64,000 nucleotides of DNA from Taeniopygia guttata (Eukaryota; Chordata; Aves; Passeriformes; Estrildidae): assembly GCF_048771995.1 (NCBI RefSeq), contig NC_133063.1, positions 23,339,810 through 23,403,809 of the forward strand, read 5' to 3'. The notes under the pieces were generated by a model. It saw only the letters and a list, made by a program, of their open reading frames with translations. It made no database searches and was not told the origin of the DNA. Numbering within the stretch: position 1 is the stretch's first letter; each line of letters begins with the position of its first letter. Of this stretch, positions 39,301 through 54,300 are shown piece after piece. The position numbers and the translations under genes were made by a program.

Positions 39301-42300
39301 GTTGTATGTGGGCACTACTACATTCTTATTAAGTAGAAATTTTTTTGTAACATTTTTTTGAGTATTTTTATTACATTTGTATATAAGGACTTTGAATTCA
39401 GCCTTCGACTTTGCTATTTCCCTAAAGGAAACCAGAAAACAGTTGTGCTTGAACAGGAACAGTGGGTATAACTATGTACTTCAAAACTGGAGGGACACTG
39501 TATCAGAATTCACAAACTTGTTCAGAGTCAGTTCTCAGACACTATCAGAGGAAGGAATTGATCACACTTACTTAATGAAATGTTGCCAGCTGGAAGGAGA
39601 ATTAGAGTAGGTTTTGCCCTATGGATCTTTTTCCAGCATGCATCTGTATAATTTTGCTGATGCTGTTTTCTGTATTAGGTTCTTTAGTGGAGGATTAGAC
39701 TATCAAAGCTGAGATTTCTGTTTGAACCAGTTGTTTCCCTGTCCCAAATGGCTGTAAATACTGACAAATTTGATTAAGGAGAATATTTTTTTGTGAGGTG
39801 GGTTGGTGTACATTTAGGTTTATGTTAGGAACATACCCTTTGCTCCTGAGAAGTGAAATAGTTGTGAGATTAATATGTTGATATTAGTGAGTGAGATTAA
39901 TATGTGATTTTCCAAGAAAGTATTACTCCAGTTTTACTTTTAAAACATCTCATTGTGGCTTTCTTCTTCTGCATCCTGTTTGATTAATGTTTATAAATAA
40001 ATAGCTAAATCAGAAACTCAGGTGAATCTTTAATGGTGCAGGCATTGGTAAAAATCAGTTTTTCATAACTAAATTGTAGAGAGAGCTAAACTGTGCTCTA
40101 CAGGCACTCAGAAAAATTTAGTCTGACAGTAGGCCTCTCAGCCAAAAAACTTGACTGTCACCTTCATCTGCTTATATTCATTTATATGGGTGACGGTAAA
40201 TCAATGTCTTTTTCTTAGTGACTCATGATAAGTCTCTGTCAAATTGTGCTCTAGAAATGAAATTGAGACTTCTACATTCAGCAACACACACTGAAGTAAT
40301 TAGATGGTTTATTACTTTTCATCCATGAAGGACTCTAAAAAGCTCTAGGTTTGTTACTTCGTTATGGGATGTATAAACTTTTCTAGTGCCAAGAAATCTA
40401 TCAACTTTATTTAATGGAATTACTGTTTGTAAAGATTAGCTTATTAGAAGTTAGTTTTTTAAATACGTAGCTTAAGTACACGTGGTTAAGGTTAAACTGA
40501 TGTCATGTTTTGTTCATTCCTGTTTCCCTTTGAGTTTGTAAGTAGTACTTGATCAAGAAATTATGTTAGTCTTGAATTTAGTATGTATATGAAAGCTGCT
40601 GCTGTTATTTTAGCAATCATTTGTATCACTTCCTCATGCATTAAAAAAATTAACTATTGAGTAATATTCTGTTTATTACTGTAAAATGTGGAAGCTGACA
40701 ACTAGGAAAATAGGATTGCTGTTTGATATTTCCTAAGCCTTTGGTAGTGACAGTTCCCAGCACAGGGAGTGCTGGGATGTTGTAGCAAGTCCAGAGCAGG
40801 GTTACAGAGATCATCAGAAAGACGGAGCACCTCCTCCATGGGGAAAGGCTGAGACAATTGAGGTTGTTCAGGAGAAGAGAAAACTTCTGGGTGACCTAAT
40901 TGTGGCATTCAGCCCACAGGAAAGATGGGGAAAGACTTTTTAAAAGAGCATGGAGTGACAAGACAAGGGGGAAAGGAAAGACAATAGGTTCAGATTAGCT
41001 GTTAGAAGAAAATTCTTTACTGTGAGGGTGGTGAGGGTCAGGCACAGGTTGCCCAGAGAAGCTTTGGTTGCCCCATCCTTGGAAATGTTCAAGGCCACGT
41101 TGGATGGAGGTCTTAGAAACATGGCATAGTGGAAGGTGTGTCTGTCATGGCAGAGTGATCGAAAAAAGATGGTCTCTAAGGTCCCTTTGAACCAAGGCCA
41201 CTTTCTCATTCTGTGACAAGTACTGCATTTGGCTTGAATCCCACATTAATCTGTATGGCTTTTGCAACACAGGATTTTTAGTTGAATTTTTTTGTTTGTT
41301 TTAACCTTCTCTTTGGAAAGTTATGTTCCCGGGTGTGCTGCTAAGAAAATAGCTGTATAGGAACCATACTGTAACCACCTATATAAAGCTGTCTTAAGCT
41401 CATAGACTGACTGTGAGGTTATTCAATGCTTCCTTAAACAATCATGAGGTATATCAGCTAAAATAGTGTATGCCAGAAATCTGATTTTGCTTTGTTAGCT
41501 TTGGTGCATTGTTTTCTCTTGGTAAGAATAGCATTTAATAGGTATTTGTTGTAAGTTTTATTATAGTGCTTGAAGGTCCTGTCCATGCTCTAGGATATCA
41601 TTGTAATAGGCACTAAGACTTCCTGAAATACTTATTAGAATAAATACTTGCAATGGGAGAGTGGTAGAAAAATAAAAAGAAGCAGAGACAGTATTAAGCA
41701 GCAGGACAGGTGGTGGCTTTAGCAGCTAGCAGGCCTAACCTTCAATTTTACCTTTATTGAAGGCTGCCTTTATAAGTGGCTCTTACAGGATACTTTAGAA
41801 GTGGTCCTTTTACAGACACTAATTTTGACAATAAAGTTCATGAAATTTCACATATGTGAACTGCTTCAGAAATATAATCTCTTGATTGACAACAGCAGCT
41901 TAAAACACCCAGAACATCTGAAAAGTAAGTTAGGAATTCCACAGAGTGACATGTTGCCTCTGCCGTGCCAAGTGTAAACCATAATTTCACTACTAATCCA
42001 TACTGATAAAAACATCAAAACAAGAATTGTCTCCATAGTACAGATTAAGCTCTTGTCTATGAAAGAAGTAGAATTTGCTTGTAAAAAAATGAAGATGTTG
42101 GATTGTCTTTTTCTTCATGCTGGCAACTTCAGTAGCTCTTAATTCATATATATCACTCGAAGTACTTTCTCAGGGCATATGGGTACTCTTACCTATGGTA
42201 CCTCTGGTGCCATATGGTGCCTCTTACTCTTCTGGAATCTCTTATTTCTCAAACCAAGCCCTCAGCTGTGGCATGCTTGCTTCCTTGCAGTCTGACCACC

Positions 42301-45300
42301 TATCTTCACGCTAAAACTTGACTTACATGCTTTAACTGTTGGCTGGTTTTCCTTACTTTCTGTGATAGATCGCAGCTCCAGAAATTGAGTTAGAAACTAT
42401 TTGATAGTTTTTCCTCTGTGAAAGTGGGATGCTAACCCACATCATAATTCATTTCAGGAACCCTGCCACAGCTCTTTGTTAAAATACTGATTTCTGAGTG
42501 CAGGTAATGCCATAAGTTTCAGGAGCAGAATATTGTTTCACTGGTTTGCAGCTTCACCATCTTCCCTGTTAATAGCTAAACGACAGTTACTTAGAGGTTT
42601 CTCATTGTCTATGCACATGTAGAGGCATCAGTAACATGTCTTCGGAATTTCTGCTGTAGTATAAGTACAAACCATAGCATTCTCTGCAAGGGCATATTTT
42701 TTCTGTAGTAGTAAAAGAATGTAGTTTACTTCTAGAGATGCCAACATTATACATTCATGGTCAATATTACTCCCATGATGTTGGTAAAATTTTTACTTTA
42801 CTAAACAGGATCACAAGTACTTGAGAAACAAAGCCAGTGTTTTATCTGTGGCATAGTTTAAAGAACAGACATTTGAGAGGTGAATATTCACATCTAATAT
42901 TCTAATAATGAGAAATATTTAGGCAGTGAGATCATGCTGATTTTAAACAAATCTTGGTTTACATTCCAGAGCATGTGACATATTAGTGAGACTTAATTCC
43001 TTCTTGGAACAGTTGTCCCAAGAAAGATTCAGGGAAAAAGTAAGACAGATAGAATACTGGAAGAAGATATTACTAATACAAAAGATTTAGTTGCTCTTAA
43101 CTGTAACTTACTGCTTGTTTGTATTTTTTATGAAGTAGAAAAGAATTAGAAGAGTATTATTAAGTCACAAGTTCAGATTTCAAAGGTAGATTGCAATTAG
43201 ACTGGTGACAGTAAAATTTTGTGGTTTGAGATACACTGATATAATAACTTATCATATTTAACTTCTGTGGGAAATACAGTGGTTTTCATTAGGAAATTAG
43301 AGTTTCTTTTTCTTAATAAATAAATGAGATACATACAGTGTTTTAGCTTAGAAGGAAGGCTGTTGAATGAAAATTTAAGGAATGTGTGTAAGTGGAATGC
43401 AGAAGGCAAATAAATGGGTGGGGATGTACTTGCCCTATTTGTATTATAATAGGGAAAAATGGCACAAGATTATCTTGGTTATGTAATTTATGGTGAGATT
43501 AGATAGCTTACTTGTTTTGTTATATTTTTTTTTCAGTTGACTTTAAGCCTCATGCCAGCATGGACACAGTCCATCACATGTTACTCTTTGGATGTAATGA
43601 ACCTTCCTCTACTGAAAACTACTGGTAAGAAGTGCATCTTGCTTTTGTTATTAACCAACTCTTTTTCAGTGTTAATTGGTTAAGCTTCTTCCAGTGTCAG
43701 AATGCAGAATGTCGGAAAAGCAGGAAAATTTGAAATTAGGAAGAAATATATAACAATCTAGTCTTTCCAAACTTAAAGTGCTTCTTTTTAACTAACTCCT
43801 CCATATTCTTCATGACTAATTGACTGTCTTCTAGGAGGAGGCAGAAGCTATAAAGAGAGTGTCATTGAATACCAAGAAATCTAATCTTTGAACTATAGTT
43901 GGCTGCTTTTTTCTGTATGAAGCCATGTAGCAGAATGAAGCTGAGCAAAGGATAAACTAAACAAGATTATCAAGTGATTTGGTAGTTCTCTTGTGCTTCC
44001 AAATGCCTAAGCAGAGGGAAGTGCCTAAGCATTTTGAGAGCAGAGGGAAACACCCAATGCTAGTAAAATAGGTGTGTGAAGGCAATGTGAAGAGAACGTG
44101 AAGGTGGGTGGAAATTAATCATCGATCCAGTAATTTTGCAAAGTTTCTGTAGGTTTTCATGAGGTATTTTTGCTGATGCTGCAAAGGTTATATGCATTAT
44201 TCTGAACTGTAGAACAATTTTAATACAGGTGTTCTGATAGAGTTGTGTAATCATAATTTATCTTTTCAGTATTTACCAAAAAGACCTGGAATTTAGAATT
44301 AACAGTATAGTATAATATAATTTCAGGAAAAACACCCCAAAGCATTCTGAATGCCTGTTTTGGGCAGATGATTTGATTAGTATTTTAAACTTGTACAGCA
44401 CACTCTCCTCAAAAGTCTATCACCTGTTTATCTAGCAACCAGTAGTTCTAATATTGAAAATGTTATCTTGCACAGTTGTGCAAGAAAAGCAGATACTTAA
44501 GAAGTTCAGACCAAAGTAAAACTGAAAGCATAGAATTTCTATTAATTTCTTTTCCCTGCAGACAGTTTTTCTGTATTCTTTTTTATTGTATCTCAAATGA
44601 CAGAATATACTTGAATACTTTAATGTGAACAATGCGCCAACATAAAACTTTTGCATTCTGGCCTTTTAAAAACAGGTTAGTATCCTATTTAAAACTGTGT
44701 AGATTGTACTTGGCACTTGTGCTGTTTTCATATTTCTAAAAGTAGTTTTAATAGAGCCTTGGAATAATTTGTACATGATAGAATTATGTTGTTACAGATT
44801 GATCAGGAGCTTGTGTTGAGTTGAAGTTATGAGACAATACCTAAGTCACAAGTAACTGATGTTCTGAGGTTGTAGAAGAGTTGGATCCAAAGCCAAAAGC
44901 CAAAGTTTTTCAAAATGAATCAAACTGAAATCCCTGTTTTGAGTCTAGAGTTCAGGTGGTTTGAGCTCCCTGGTTGCACTTTCACTCTCCCAGCAAACAA
45001 CTCACCAATGACAGCCTTTGAAGTGTGGCAGCTAATGTTGGTTTTGTTCTTGATTGACATACCTGTCAAACGACAAGATACTTATTTAGTTATGATGGAT
45101 TCAGCTCTGCTGGACACCAGATTCCCACCAAGCTACTCTATCCACTCATCAGGATGGAAAAAAACTCATGACTCAAAGCAAAGGCAGTTTAATAAAGCAA
45201 AAGCGAATGATGTGCAGAAGTGGAGGAAAACAAAATATTTTATTCTCTTCTTTTCATCACCAAGCCTCTTCCTAGGAAACAGGACTTCAACAGCACAAGT

Positions 45301-48300
45301 AATGGTTGCTCTGAAAGACAAATAAGCTCTCTCCTCCCCCAGTGCATTCCAAAATTTGAGTCAAAATCAATTTTTAGAACAATAGTGTGTAATATGCAGC
45401 TATAGTCCATTTTTAAAGCATTCTGTGTCACTCATTCAGTTTTGAATCTCATTTTTTGTATGTAAAGAAGCTTTACATGATTTTTCAATTATTTTTTCAG
45501 CTTTTAAAAAGATTTTTGGTGACTTTTTGTTAGTTAAATTTATACTTTTTACTAGCTCCCTGCTTTCCAATCTGTTTATCTTATTACCTCTTCTTTGCAA
45601 TCTCCTCTAGGTTTGTTTTTTTCTGAAAACTTAATGTTTCAAGATTATCATTGATGGCAAAATGAGATTGTTGACCATTTTTTAAACAAAATGAAAGACC
45701 AGTTCATCTTTGTCCCCTGCAGTCTTCCACCTCCATTCTGGTAGCCTCTTGGAAGTAGGTTTGAAGCAGCCTGCACAGGGCCTTTTCCTAATTAATGTGT
45801 TCTTATAAATACTGTGGTATAAATTAAAGATAGTTGGGCCCAGAGTGTGGTGGTAAAGCTGTGACTGTGCTTGTAGTTCCTTCTGGAATTCCTCCTCAAC
45901 AATCTCTTCAACACATTCCCAAATTGTGCCGCTCAATACTAGGTTAGATCCATGGGGTCTTTTGGGATTTTTGTATAGTAGCAGTGGGAAGCTGCATAAT
46001 TTTCAGTTGCAGCTGCATCCATCAAAACATTTCACTTACCTTGAAGTAAGTTTTGACTGTCCTTTGGGACATGGGGATGTTTGAAGGGGAAGGTGACAAA
46101 ACTGTTAGTTATGAAGGTCTAGAAATGCGTGTTGTGAGTACAACTACTAAAAAAGAAGTGGTGTGTTGATACTATCATGATTATGGCAGAGCTTTTGAAG
46201 TTTAATTAAATACATTACCTGGGCTGCAATAAAGCTGAAAGATGAAAGAAAAGCACGATATCCTGCTGAGGTGGTTTGATACACATGCCAGAAGAGCTGG
46301 TTATTTCTGAGAGATGCCTGGAAAGCACCATTATCATTTGCACATATGGCTTAGGTGTTCTCAGCAGAAACATGATCGAGCTGCATCTGCTAGATGTCCT
46401 GATCTTTTTTGTGTTCATACTCTTCCTCACACTGTATGGCACTCTTTTTTCTGCACAATTTCAGGTGACTGAAGCCATGCAAATGCTTTCCCAAGTGTCA
46501 TTTTACAGGCAGTGATAAACAGTGCAGGGCCTGTACCGTTTTGACTTAGAATGAAACACTGGCATAGACTCCAAACTTCATTGCATCTGGCTTGAGTCTG
46601 TTGGTGTAGTCTGACTAGCTTCAGGGTGAAGCTTTCTAAAGCATACCTGTGTATGCTGCACACCTACACTCCATGCTCAGGGCCATGGATGCTTTGCCAT
46701 TGTAAGAGGGTGCAAATACACCTTGTAAATAAACCTTTTCCCTAATTCAGGATAAAGAGGGAGAAGTGTATTCTAGGTGGGTGTTCAGAAAGCTCCTTAG
46801 GGTCCCTTCTTTGATTATCCATGTATATCATCATGCAGCTTACACCCCCATATGGCAGTCAGTGGCTTCTTGGATGTGGTCCAGGTGCATTGTGCTGTCT
46901 GTACAACTGTGTCTGGCTATTTAGACTTGGCAGTGTCTCTGCCTGAGGTTTACCAGTTCTTGCAGATTTAAGGTACCTAGCATTGACAAATGGAAATCTT
47001 TCATTCTTCACTCTCAGTGTCACCTGCAAGGTACTAGCTGCAGAGGTTAGGGACAACTTAAGCTCTCTGTTACAGTAAACGTGTGACCTGTTTCTGGCCT
47101 GTTAACTTGGCAAACCCTCCTTTTTTCTTTTTGTTTTCCCTTGGGTTTTTGTTTTGCATTTTTTTGGTGATTGTTTCTTTTGTGTGTATGTATGTATGTA
47201 TGTTTATTTTGTGTGTGTATGCGTATGTGTGTGATTTTTCTATTTTGAAAAACAAGAAATCTTGCAATGGAATAAGAATTAACTTAAAGCAACGAGCTTA
47301 CATTAAGTACAGGGCATGAGTGCCTTCTATATATGGGTTCATATACAATTTCCTGTCATTTTTTTTGACAATTATTTAAAATTAATTTTAAATAACCAAT
47401 TTTATGTTTTGTGGGGATATTTTCCTGCTTGTGCATGAGTCCTATTCCTCTGTGTAAATGTGGCAGCCATTGTATCACTTGAGTTAATGTAGAAATTTTC
47501 ATACAGTTCATTACCATAAAATGTTCCTTAATTTTTTCCACCACTTATTAATAGGCTGACAGGGCCCATCAGAACTGTCTAACATGGCCTTAATGCAAAG
47601 GGAGGGAAATAATAGAAGGTGGAACATATACTAATATTCATGAAAGCAATCTACATTAAAATAACTGTGTTTAATCAGCATACATTCAAAAAACCATCTT
47701 AATTGGTCTTAAAATTAGTGGTTTTGCATGTAACTCACTTGCTGTTTTCTGGTTTCAAAACTTTAAAAATTATATTCCCTTTTCTTTCCTCATGTTTTTA
47801 GGGACTGTGATGAAGGAACATGCAAAGATAAATCTAACATTTTGTATGCTTGGGCAAGAAATGCTCCACCCACCAGGCTGCCCAAAGGTATTGGCCCTTT
47901 AATATGGAGTTCTTGTGTGCAGGGGCAGGGGAAAAAGGCGGGCATGGAAGTAAGAACCTGGAATATCTGAGAACATCCTAGAATATTTTTATTATGTCTA
48001 ATTGATAGAAACTGTATAAACATCAACCTAATTAACTGTGAAATATATTATGCTAGTTAATATACTTGTGGGCTTTTGTCATTCTGTTTGCTATACCATT
48101 ATGGGTTTCTATAGGGATAAAAAAGGCAGAGATAAGTATCATAATATACTGTTTATTTTTATATAGCATTAATCTTGCATTTCCTACTATGTGTTACTAG
48201 AAGCTTACTATTTATTTATCTTTCAGTAGCACACAAATAACATTAAAATATTTTTGTTTGTTTAGGAAAACACAAATTCAATTGAAGCATTGAATTTTTC

Positions 48301-51300
48301 TTGTTTAAAGTATATGTTGAGAATTTAATGTGTTTTTCATTTTTAATGCTTTGATGCAGTTGAGCAACATGCTTGTATACCCATTTTCTTGTATAGTAGA
48401 CAGCCCTGCTGAATTAAATCAAAACATTTTAAGCTACTTGGAGTGGTATGTCTGGAAAATGGGTTGAAGTGCTTCTTTGTAATTACCGCTAAGGGTCTTA
48501 GAAATATCTACCATCTGTATAGCCTTGATCTGAAAATATCTTGAATTCTAAGTATTTTTTTCTTTCATCTTTTACTGCCCATTTTCACAGCTGGGGCAGT
48601 ATCATGAAAACGCTTCTTTTAATAATCCATTTACACACTTACCAACATTATTATTATTTGATTTGGTTATCAGAATGTCAAATTTAAAAAAAATGTTACA
48701 TGGAGGATTCTGTAGACGTTTTGTACTTAGAGAATTATGTAGACCTTTTGCTATTAAATCCCTGTTATTAATACTTTTCTTGTTGGCAAGCTGTGCAAAA
48801 ATAAAAGGTTTGTAGGGAGTATTCATAAAGATGCCTCGTTTGTGCACAGAGAGACTGCAGTCCCATCTATAAGGTGGCTTTGCCTTTTACTGTGGGATTC
48901 TCTGACCAAATACAAAGAAATTGTTCTTCTGCTTCCTTTGAAAAATGTTCATTGTATAATTTGTTTAGAGAAATCCTTTCTGGTGATGTGATAATTTGCA
49001 ATTTCATTTTTTGAAATACTACAAGCTTCTCTGTTGTGTTTTGTGCCTGTGCTTGCTTCTCTCATCAAGTAGCATAGGTGCATAATTTCCTCAAAGTTTT
49101 TTCTGCATATAATATTAATTTAAATCTAAAAGTATTTTACTGCAGACCTTTTCTCTTCTCATTGTAATGTCTTCTTAGTAAGTTAGTGTTAATTAGTTTG
49201 TATCATGCAGAGGTTATATGAGAAATGAAAGGTCCACCAAATCCTACGTGGATAGTAAGGCTTCATTTTTATTTTGGACTTTTAAAAAATCTGTATTAAT
49301 GTTCTTTGATTGAGAGCGTTCTCTGCATAAAGCAGATACTTTTCATAATTAAGTTATGGTCCTAGCTTCTTAGTCTGTTTGGGATTATGTGCTAGTGGTT
49401 TTCCTGGGTTTCAGGACAAAGATTTCTTCAGTGGTGTCTGAAATTTTCTACCCCTTCACTCGTAGCCAGTAAAGTGATTTGTATTTTTTTATATTGTCAG
49501 TGATGGTGAATCGTCTTACATTTTTTTTTTTTCTTATACATTTTTTCCTTACACATTCTTTTTTTTCCAATACATTTTCCTTCTCTTAGGTGTTGGATTC
49601 AGAGTTGGAGGAGAAACGGGTAGCAGATACTTTGTTCTCCAGGTACACTATGGAGATGTTAGTGCATTTAGAGGTATGCATTTTGGAAATTTGCTTTGTA
49701 AGTTGTATCAGCTACAGCATCAAAAATATTTACCTGTAGAAAAGAATTTTTCTGTTAGTGCCGTTTGCAAAGATTAGTGGGCATATTTGGAATACAGTTT
49801 CTGTATTGACTTGACTTAATAAACTTAATTTATCTATAACTATTTGAAAGGTGAACACCATTTTTTTCTTCAAAAACTGTGAAGCAGATGACTTAAAGTG
49901 ATCAGGAAGCAGATTAATAATTTTATGTTTAGAGAGAAATCTGGGGTTTTCATATATAATTCAGTGTTTTGTTTAATGAAGTTGAAATAAATAGGTGTGA
50001 ACACACTTAACCTGTCATCTTACTTGAGTAGATTGTGAACAGATAATATTCACTGGCCAGTTAGTCACAGTATTTGTATTTGAAAAAAATGTAACTCATG
50101 GAGACAGTGTCTTTTTGGTTTGTTTGTTTGGCTTGGTTTTTGATTTTTTTTTTTTTTTTAATGATGAAATGCTCATTTCAAGCATAGCAATATGGTTATT
50201 CTTGCCATTGAGAGTCTCACATAATCACATAATAGTTGAGATTGAAACAAATCTTTGAAGTCATCTGGCCCACGCCCGCCCTGCTCAAGCCGGGCCTGTT
50301 GTCCAGGCCCATGTCCGGGTATATTCAGGGGTAGAAGCAACCCAGGGCAACCTCTGCCAGTGCTTGGTCACTCACACAGTGGAAGTTTCCTTATGTTCAG
50401 CAGAAGCCTCCTGTGTTTCAGTGTGTACCCATCACCTCTGGTCCTGTCTCTGAGCACTGCGAAGAGCCTCGTTCCCTCTTCTTTGCACCCTCCCTCCAGA
50501 TCCATCTTTCTCTGAACAGGCTGAGAGCGCCTTTCCTCACAAGAGAGATGCTCCAATTCCTTCATAATCTTTATGGCCCTTTGCTGGACAGAATTAATTT
50601 AATATGTGGTTAATTAAATTAGATGAAAAATATTCTTTTTAGAAGAGTTGAATACGAGAGTAGATGATTTTATGTACAGCATTTTCTCCCTCCAGAACTG
50701 ATGGGAAGTAAAATTGGGTGCTAATACATAAATAACTACTATATAAAGTCAAATATTTTATATTTGTAATTACTTGTAAGTCACAATAGTAAACTCTGAA
50801 CAATGCTTTGGAATCCTTGATGTACTACTGAAAGCATAGCAAGTTAACTGACCACTTTTCATCATTTATCCTCTGTTCTGAATTGCAACAAGTGCATGTG
50901 CTTACATACAACCTTCAGTGACTGTATTCTTATGCTTTGACTCTATTCTTATGCCTGTAGTTATCAACAGACATGTAATTACAAGAAAAATCCCCTTAGG
51001 GTATTCCTGAAATTTAAAAACACTTGTGAAGCTAGTTGAAAATTCCGCATTGAGTATCTTTGAACACTACTATGAAGGTTTAGGGCATTTTATTAGATAG
51101 AATAATTATCCTTTCCATCCCTTCTTACCTATAATTTTGAGCTAAGAATTCATATTTAGATATGCACTTTACTCTCAGATAACAGAATAAAACTTATTGT
51201 ACCTTGTCTAAAGTAAACAGATTAAGATTTAGTCTGGAGAACCAAAAATACATTCGACAAAAAAATATGTGAACAGCTATCTTAGAAAAATATTGATTGA

Positions 51301-54300
51301 TTTCTCGATTTCATTTTCTTTACTTTTTATATTGTAAAAGCAGAAAATATTGTGGAATTATGCCTAGATAGTGGATACAAGTAAACAAGTAAAAAATTGT
51401 CAGAAATTTTGTCTGCCTTTTTATATAGTCATAAGTGTTTTGAGCTCAGATTCAAATTAAAGTAAATCTTTAGATCTGTAAAGGGACCCAGTCAGCTTTG
51501 AACTTGGGCTATAGGGATATGCAGTGTAGTTGTAATCCTGGTCTTATTTTATTATTCTATATAAGCACCTTTAAATCTGAGTTTTAAAAAATACTGTATT
51601 TTTCTAATGCCTAGAATGTTTTTTTCTTTTTCCTTCCCTTTGTATAACACAGACTAATGTTGTTTCTAATCTGCCATATTATTATCTTAGTCCTTTCCAG
51701 CACATGTAAGAATATAATTGTTATCCCCAAGAATCAAAGTGTTTAGGAGGTCTTTAGACCTTATTAGACCTTATTTAGACCTGATAAGGTCTTTTAGCTA
51801 TTCTGAAATGGAAGGTTTTCACATTGCCATTCTGTATGTGTTGAACATTTTGTATGTGTTTTGTATCCATTGCATTGTTTGAAGCAACTTATAATTTTTT
51901 GTCAATATATTTGGAGCAAATTTATGAGGATGTCTTTCATCTTTGTTCAGCTTTAGCTTTTTTTTCATTCCCTTTCTTGTTCTCTCTCTTTTCTTGCACA
52001 GTGAACAATGTATTCTTGAATTCTTGGCTTCTTCTTTTAACCCCCATCTTTTCACTGAGAGTAGATTTATTTCTCCCTAGTATCACTCTATGCAAGAATT
52101 ATGTTACCCACATTGCATATAATAATATATAATTTCTCAGTAGGGTGTATGGTTCTTAGTGTTTTCTTAGGATTTGTTTTTTTTGCTTGGGGAGAGTAAT
52201 TAGTTTTGGCCACCAAGCTAGTAGATGTCTTAAAAAGATCTGTTTTCTCATAAGAATGTTAGTTGTATATGGAAGTTTGAACATTACTCTGAATATTATT
52301 CTGAACATTAGATTTGGTGTGCTTCTCTTTCACATTCTCTTGAATATGCCAGTGTCTTGTATAAATTTAGCTTTTCATATTCACAGAGATTCGTGGCTAT
52401 GATATATTTTTATATTCTTTTAGCAAATCAGTCATCTGTGACCTTTATGAGGTCGTCATCTGTTAAAAAATTAATATTGAACCAGGATCAACAATTGTCT
52501 CCTTTCTGTCTGGAAAGTAAGTTGTGAAAATGTCACTGGGGAGTTTCCTTCCAGATTTCATACTAGACTTTTAAAAATAAATTTTGCTGAATTGATATTG
52601 GATGAGTGAACAGATCAGCAAGTACCAGCACCTTGACTTACATTAAAAAACCAAATAAAGGTAGTTTTATGTATCAACTATTAGATACCAATATTAAATG
52701 CAGTATTATTTGTCTCATTCTTTACTAGGACCTCAAGTTCATTTCTTGTGCTGCGTGTGTTTGCTCAATAAATATAACTTGTACAAAATTACTTCCCCAT
52801 GGGCATTAGCTTTGGAATTGCCTTGATTGGAGATTGTGGTCACCTTTGAGGCTAGGCTACTTCTCACCTTTAATGAATCAAAGCCAATTCTGAGACAATA
52901 GGTGGAGATTCTGGTGCAAATCAAGGGTTGACTTTGAAATAACAAGGGGTTTGGAGCTTCATAAAAAGTGCCACTCTGTGCAGTGGAAGCTTGTATGTTT
53001 TCTAGTCACCATGAATGAGTGTTAACTGTTCCTATTAAATACTAGAAACAGAGCAGTGAAAAAGCTGAATAAATAGTTTGAGCAGAGTGTTCAATAATTT
53101 ATTATCCCCATACTCAGAGTGCAAAGAAAGTAGGTTTTGAAGAGTGTTTGTTTTTATGAGTAAAAAACCCATAAAAATTTAAGTATCTAGGAAGTCCTAG
53201 AAGGCTCAATGTCTGTGGCAGATTATCATGCATGTAATTGAAGAGTTCAGGACTGTAGATCTGGATAGAGAGATTAGCAGAAAGCCTGTCAGGCTTGCTT
53301 CAGAGGTCTTACTAAAATCAGCTTACAGAAGGAGAGTGTTTCTTTTTAGGATTTGCCTTCACATCAGGTGTGAGTATTTAATTTGAAAAACTATTGAGTA
53401 TTTCTAGTATTTGAGATATTTCTCCTAGAAAACATTTAAACATTTATTGGCAGTTAAACTTTGAATGACTGTTGCAATGTTGTCATGCACAGTTTTTAAA
53501 CATTATATCCTTAAAATCTGAAGCCAGTGTAACATGCACCATTGGCTTTGTTTGATATGGGTAAATAAAGGCAGGGAATATTTAATATGATTGTGTTATA
53601 CTTGCACAGAGCACAAAAGGCAGAACACAACTTGTCAGCCTTCTTTGGTGAAGTGTTCAGAGTTTTGAGTGTTTCAAAGAGGTGAACTGAAGGAGGAAGA
53701 AGCAGGGAAACATCAGTTCCAGCATCCCTCTGTAGTTAAAAAAACATTTCGTTTAGTTATGGCTAAATATTACTACAAACAGAATTATAAAGCGCCATAG
53801 GAATTCCTGAAAGGTTTAGACTAATGTATCCATCCATTATTTTATTCTCAACACAGCATTGCAGATCAGATACCTGTGCCGGAAGTTAATTTGTGCTTCT
53901 CCTGATACTGATTTAGATGATTGCCTTATATAGTAGCAGTTGCAATAATTAGTAGCAACTTTACAGCTATCTTCAGTTCATTTTGAAATTGCTCTCTTTA
54001 GATGAAAATGCCATCAGCACTTTTTCTATGCTCTGGAAAGTCAAATTGTGTCAAAATACTTTAATATTACCGAACAGAAATAATATTCAAGGGGTTTTTT
54101 CCCCTCCTTTTATAGTGCTACTTTTATGACTATGGCCTAGTAAGGACTAAATTTTTCAAATATAAAATTAGTTTGATAGCTTGGGCAGCTGTTTTCAAAA
54201 GATAGAATGGTGATGTTTTTCAACTAAAATTCCAAAACCAAGAGACTCAACATGACTGACTGCATTTTAAAAATTTAAATTTTATTACTTTAGTAATAAT

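Larger units (their letters stand above)
36826..43536 (+). other. PAM intron 3 (6.7 kb)
   Basis: Bounded by GTGAGT and TTTCAG. Contains a T/G-rich low-complexity block (37251-37330), an (AT)n tract (38425-38447) and the CR1 copy at 40735-41217. No other feature was recognised. Confidence 0.8.
43625..47801 (+). other. PAM intron 4 (4.2 kb)
   Basis: GTAAGA to TTTTAG. Holds an LTR remnant (45155-45345) and a TG/TATG simple repeat (47181-47233). The stretch 45680-47060 is less AT-rich than the rest and was not identified. Confidence 0.75.

Noticed and set aside
44915-45325. 136-codon open frame in PAM intron 4
   Set aside because: Its second half overlaps an old LTR remnant, it has no recognisable domain, and it lies inside an intron on the same strand.
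45682-45936. 84-codon minus-strand frame, considered as a CR1 ORF2 fragment
   Set aside because: Only a short GGGCCCAGAGTG-type similarity was visible, too little to claim a LINE fragment.
47181-47233. Considered as a CRISPR-like or structured repeat
   Set aside because: It is a plain TATG/TG microsatellite in vertebrate intronic DNA.
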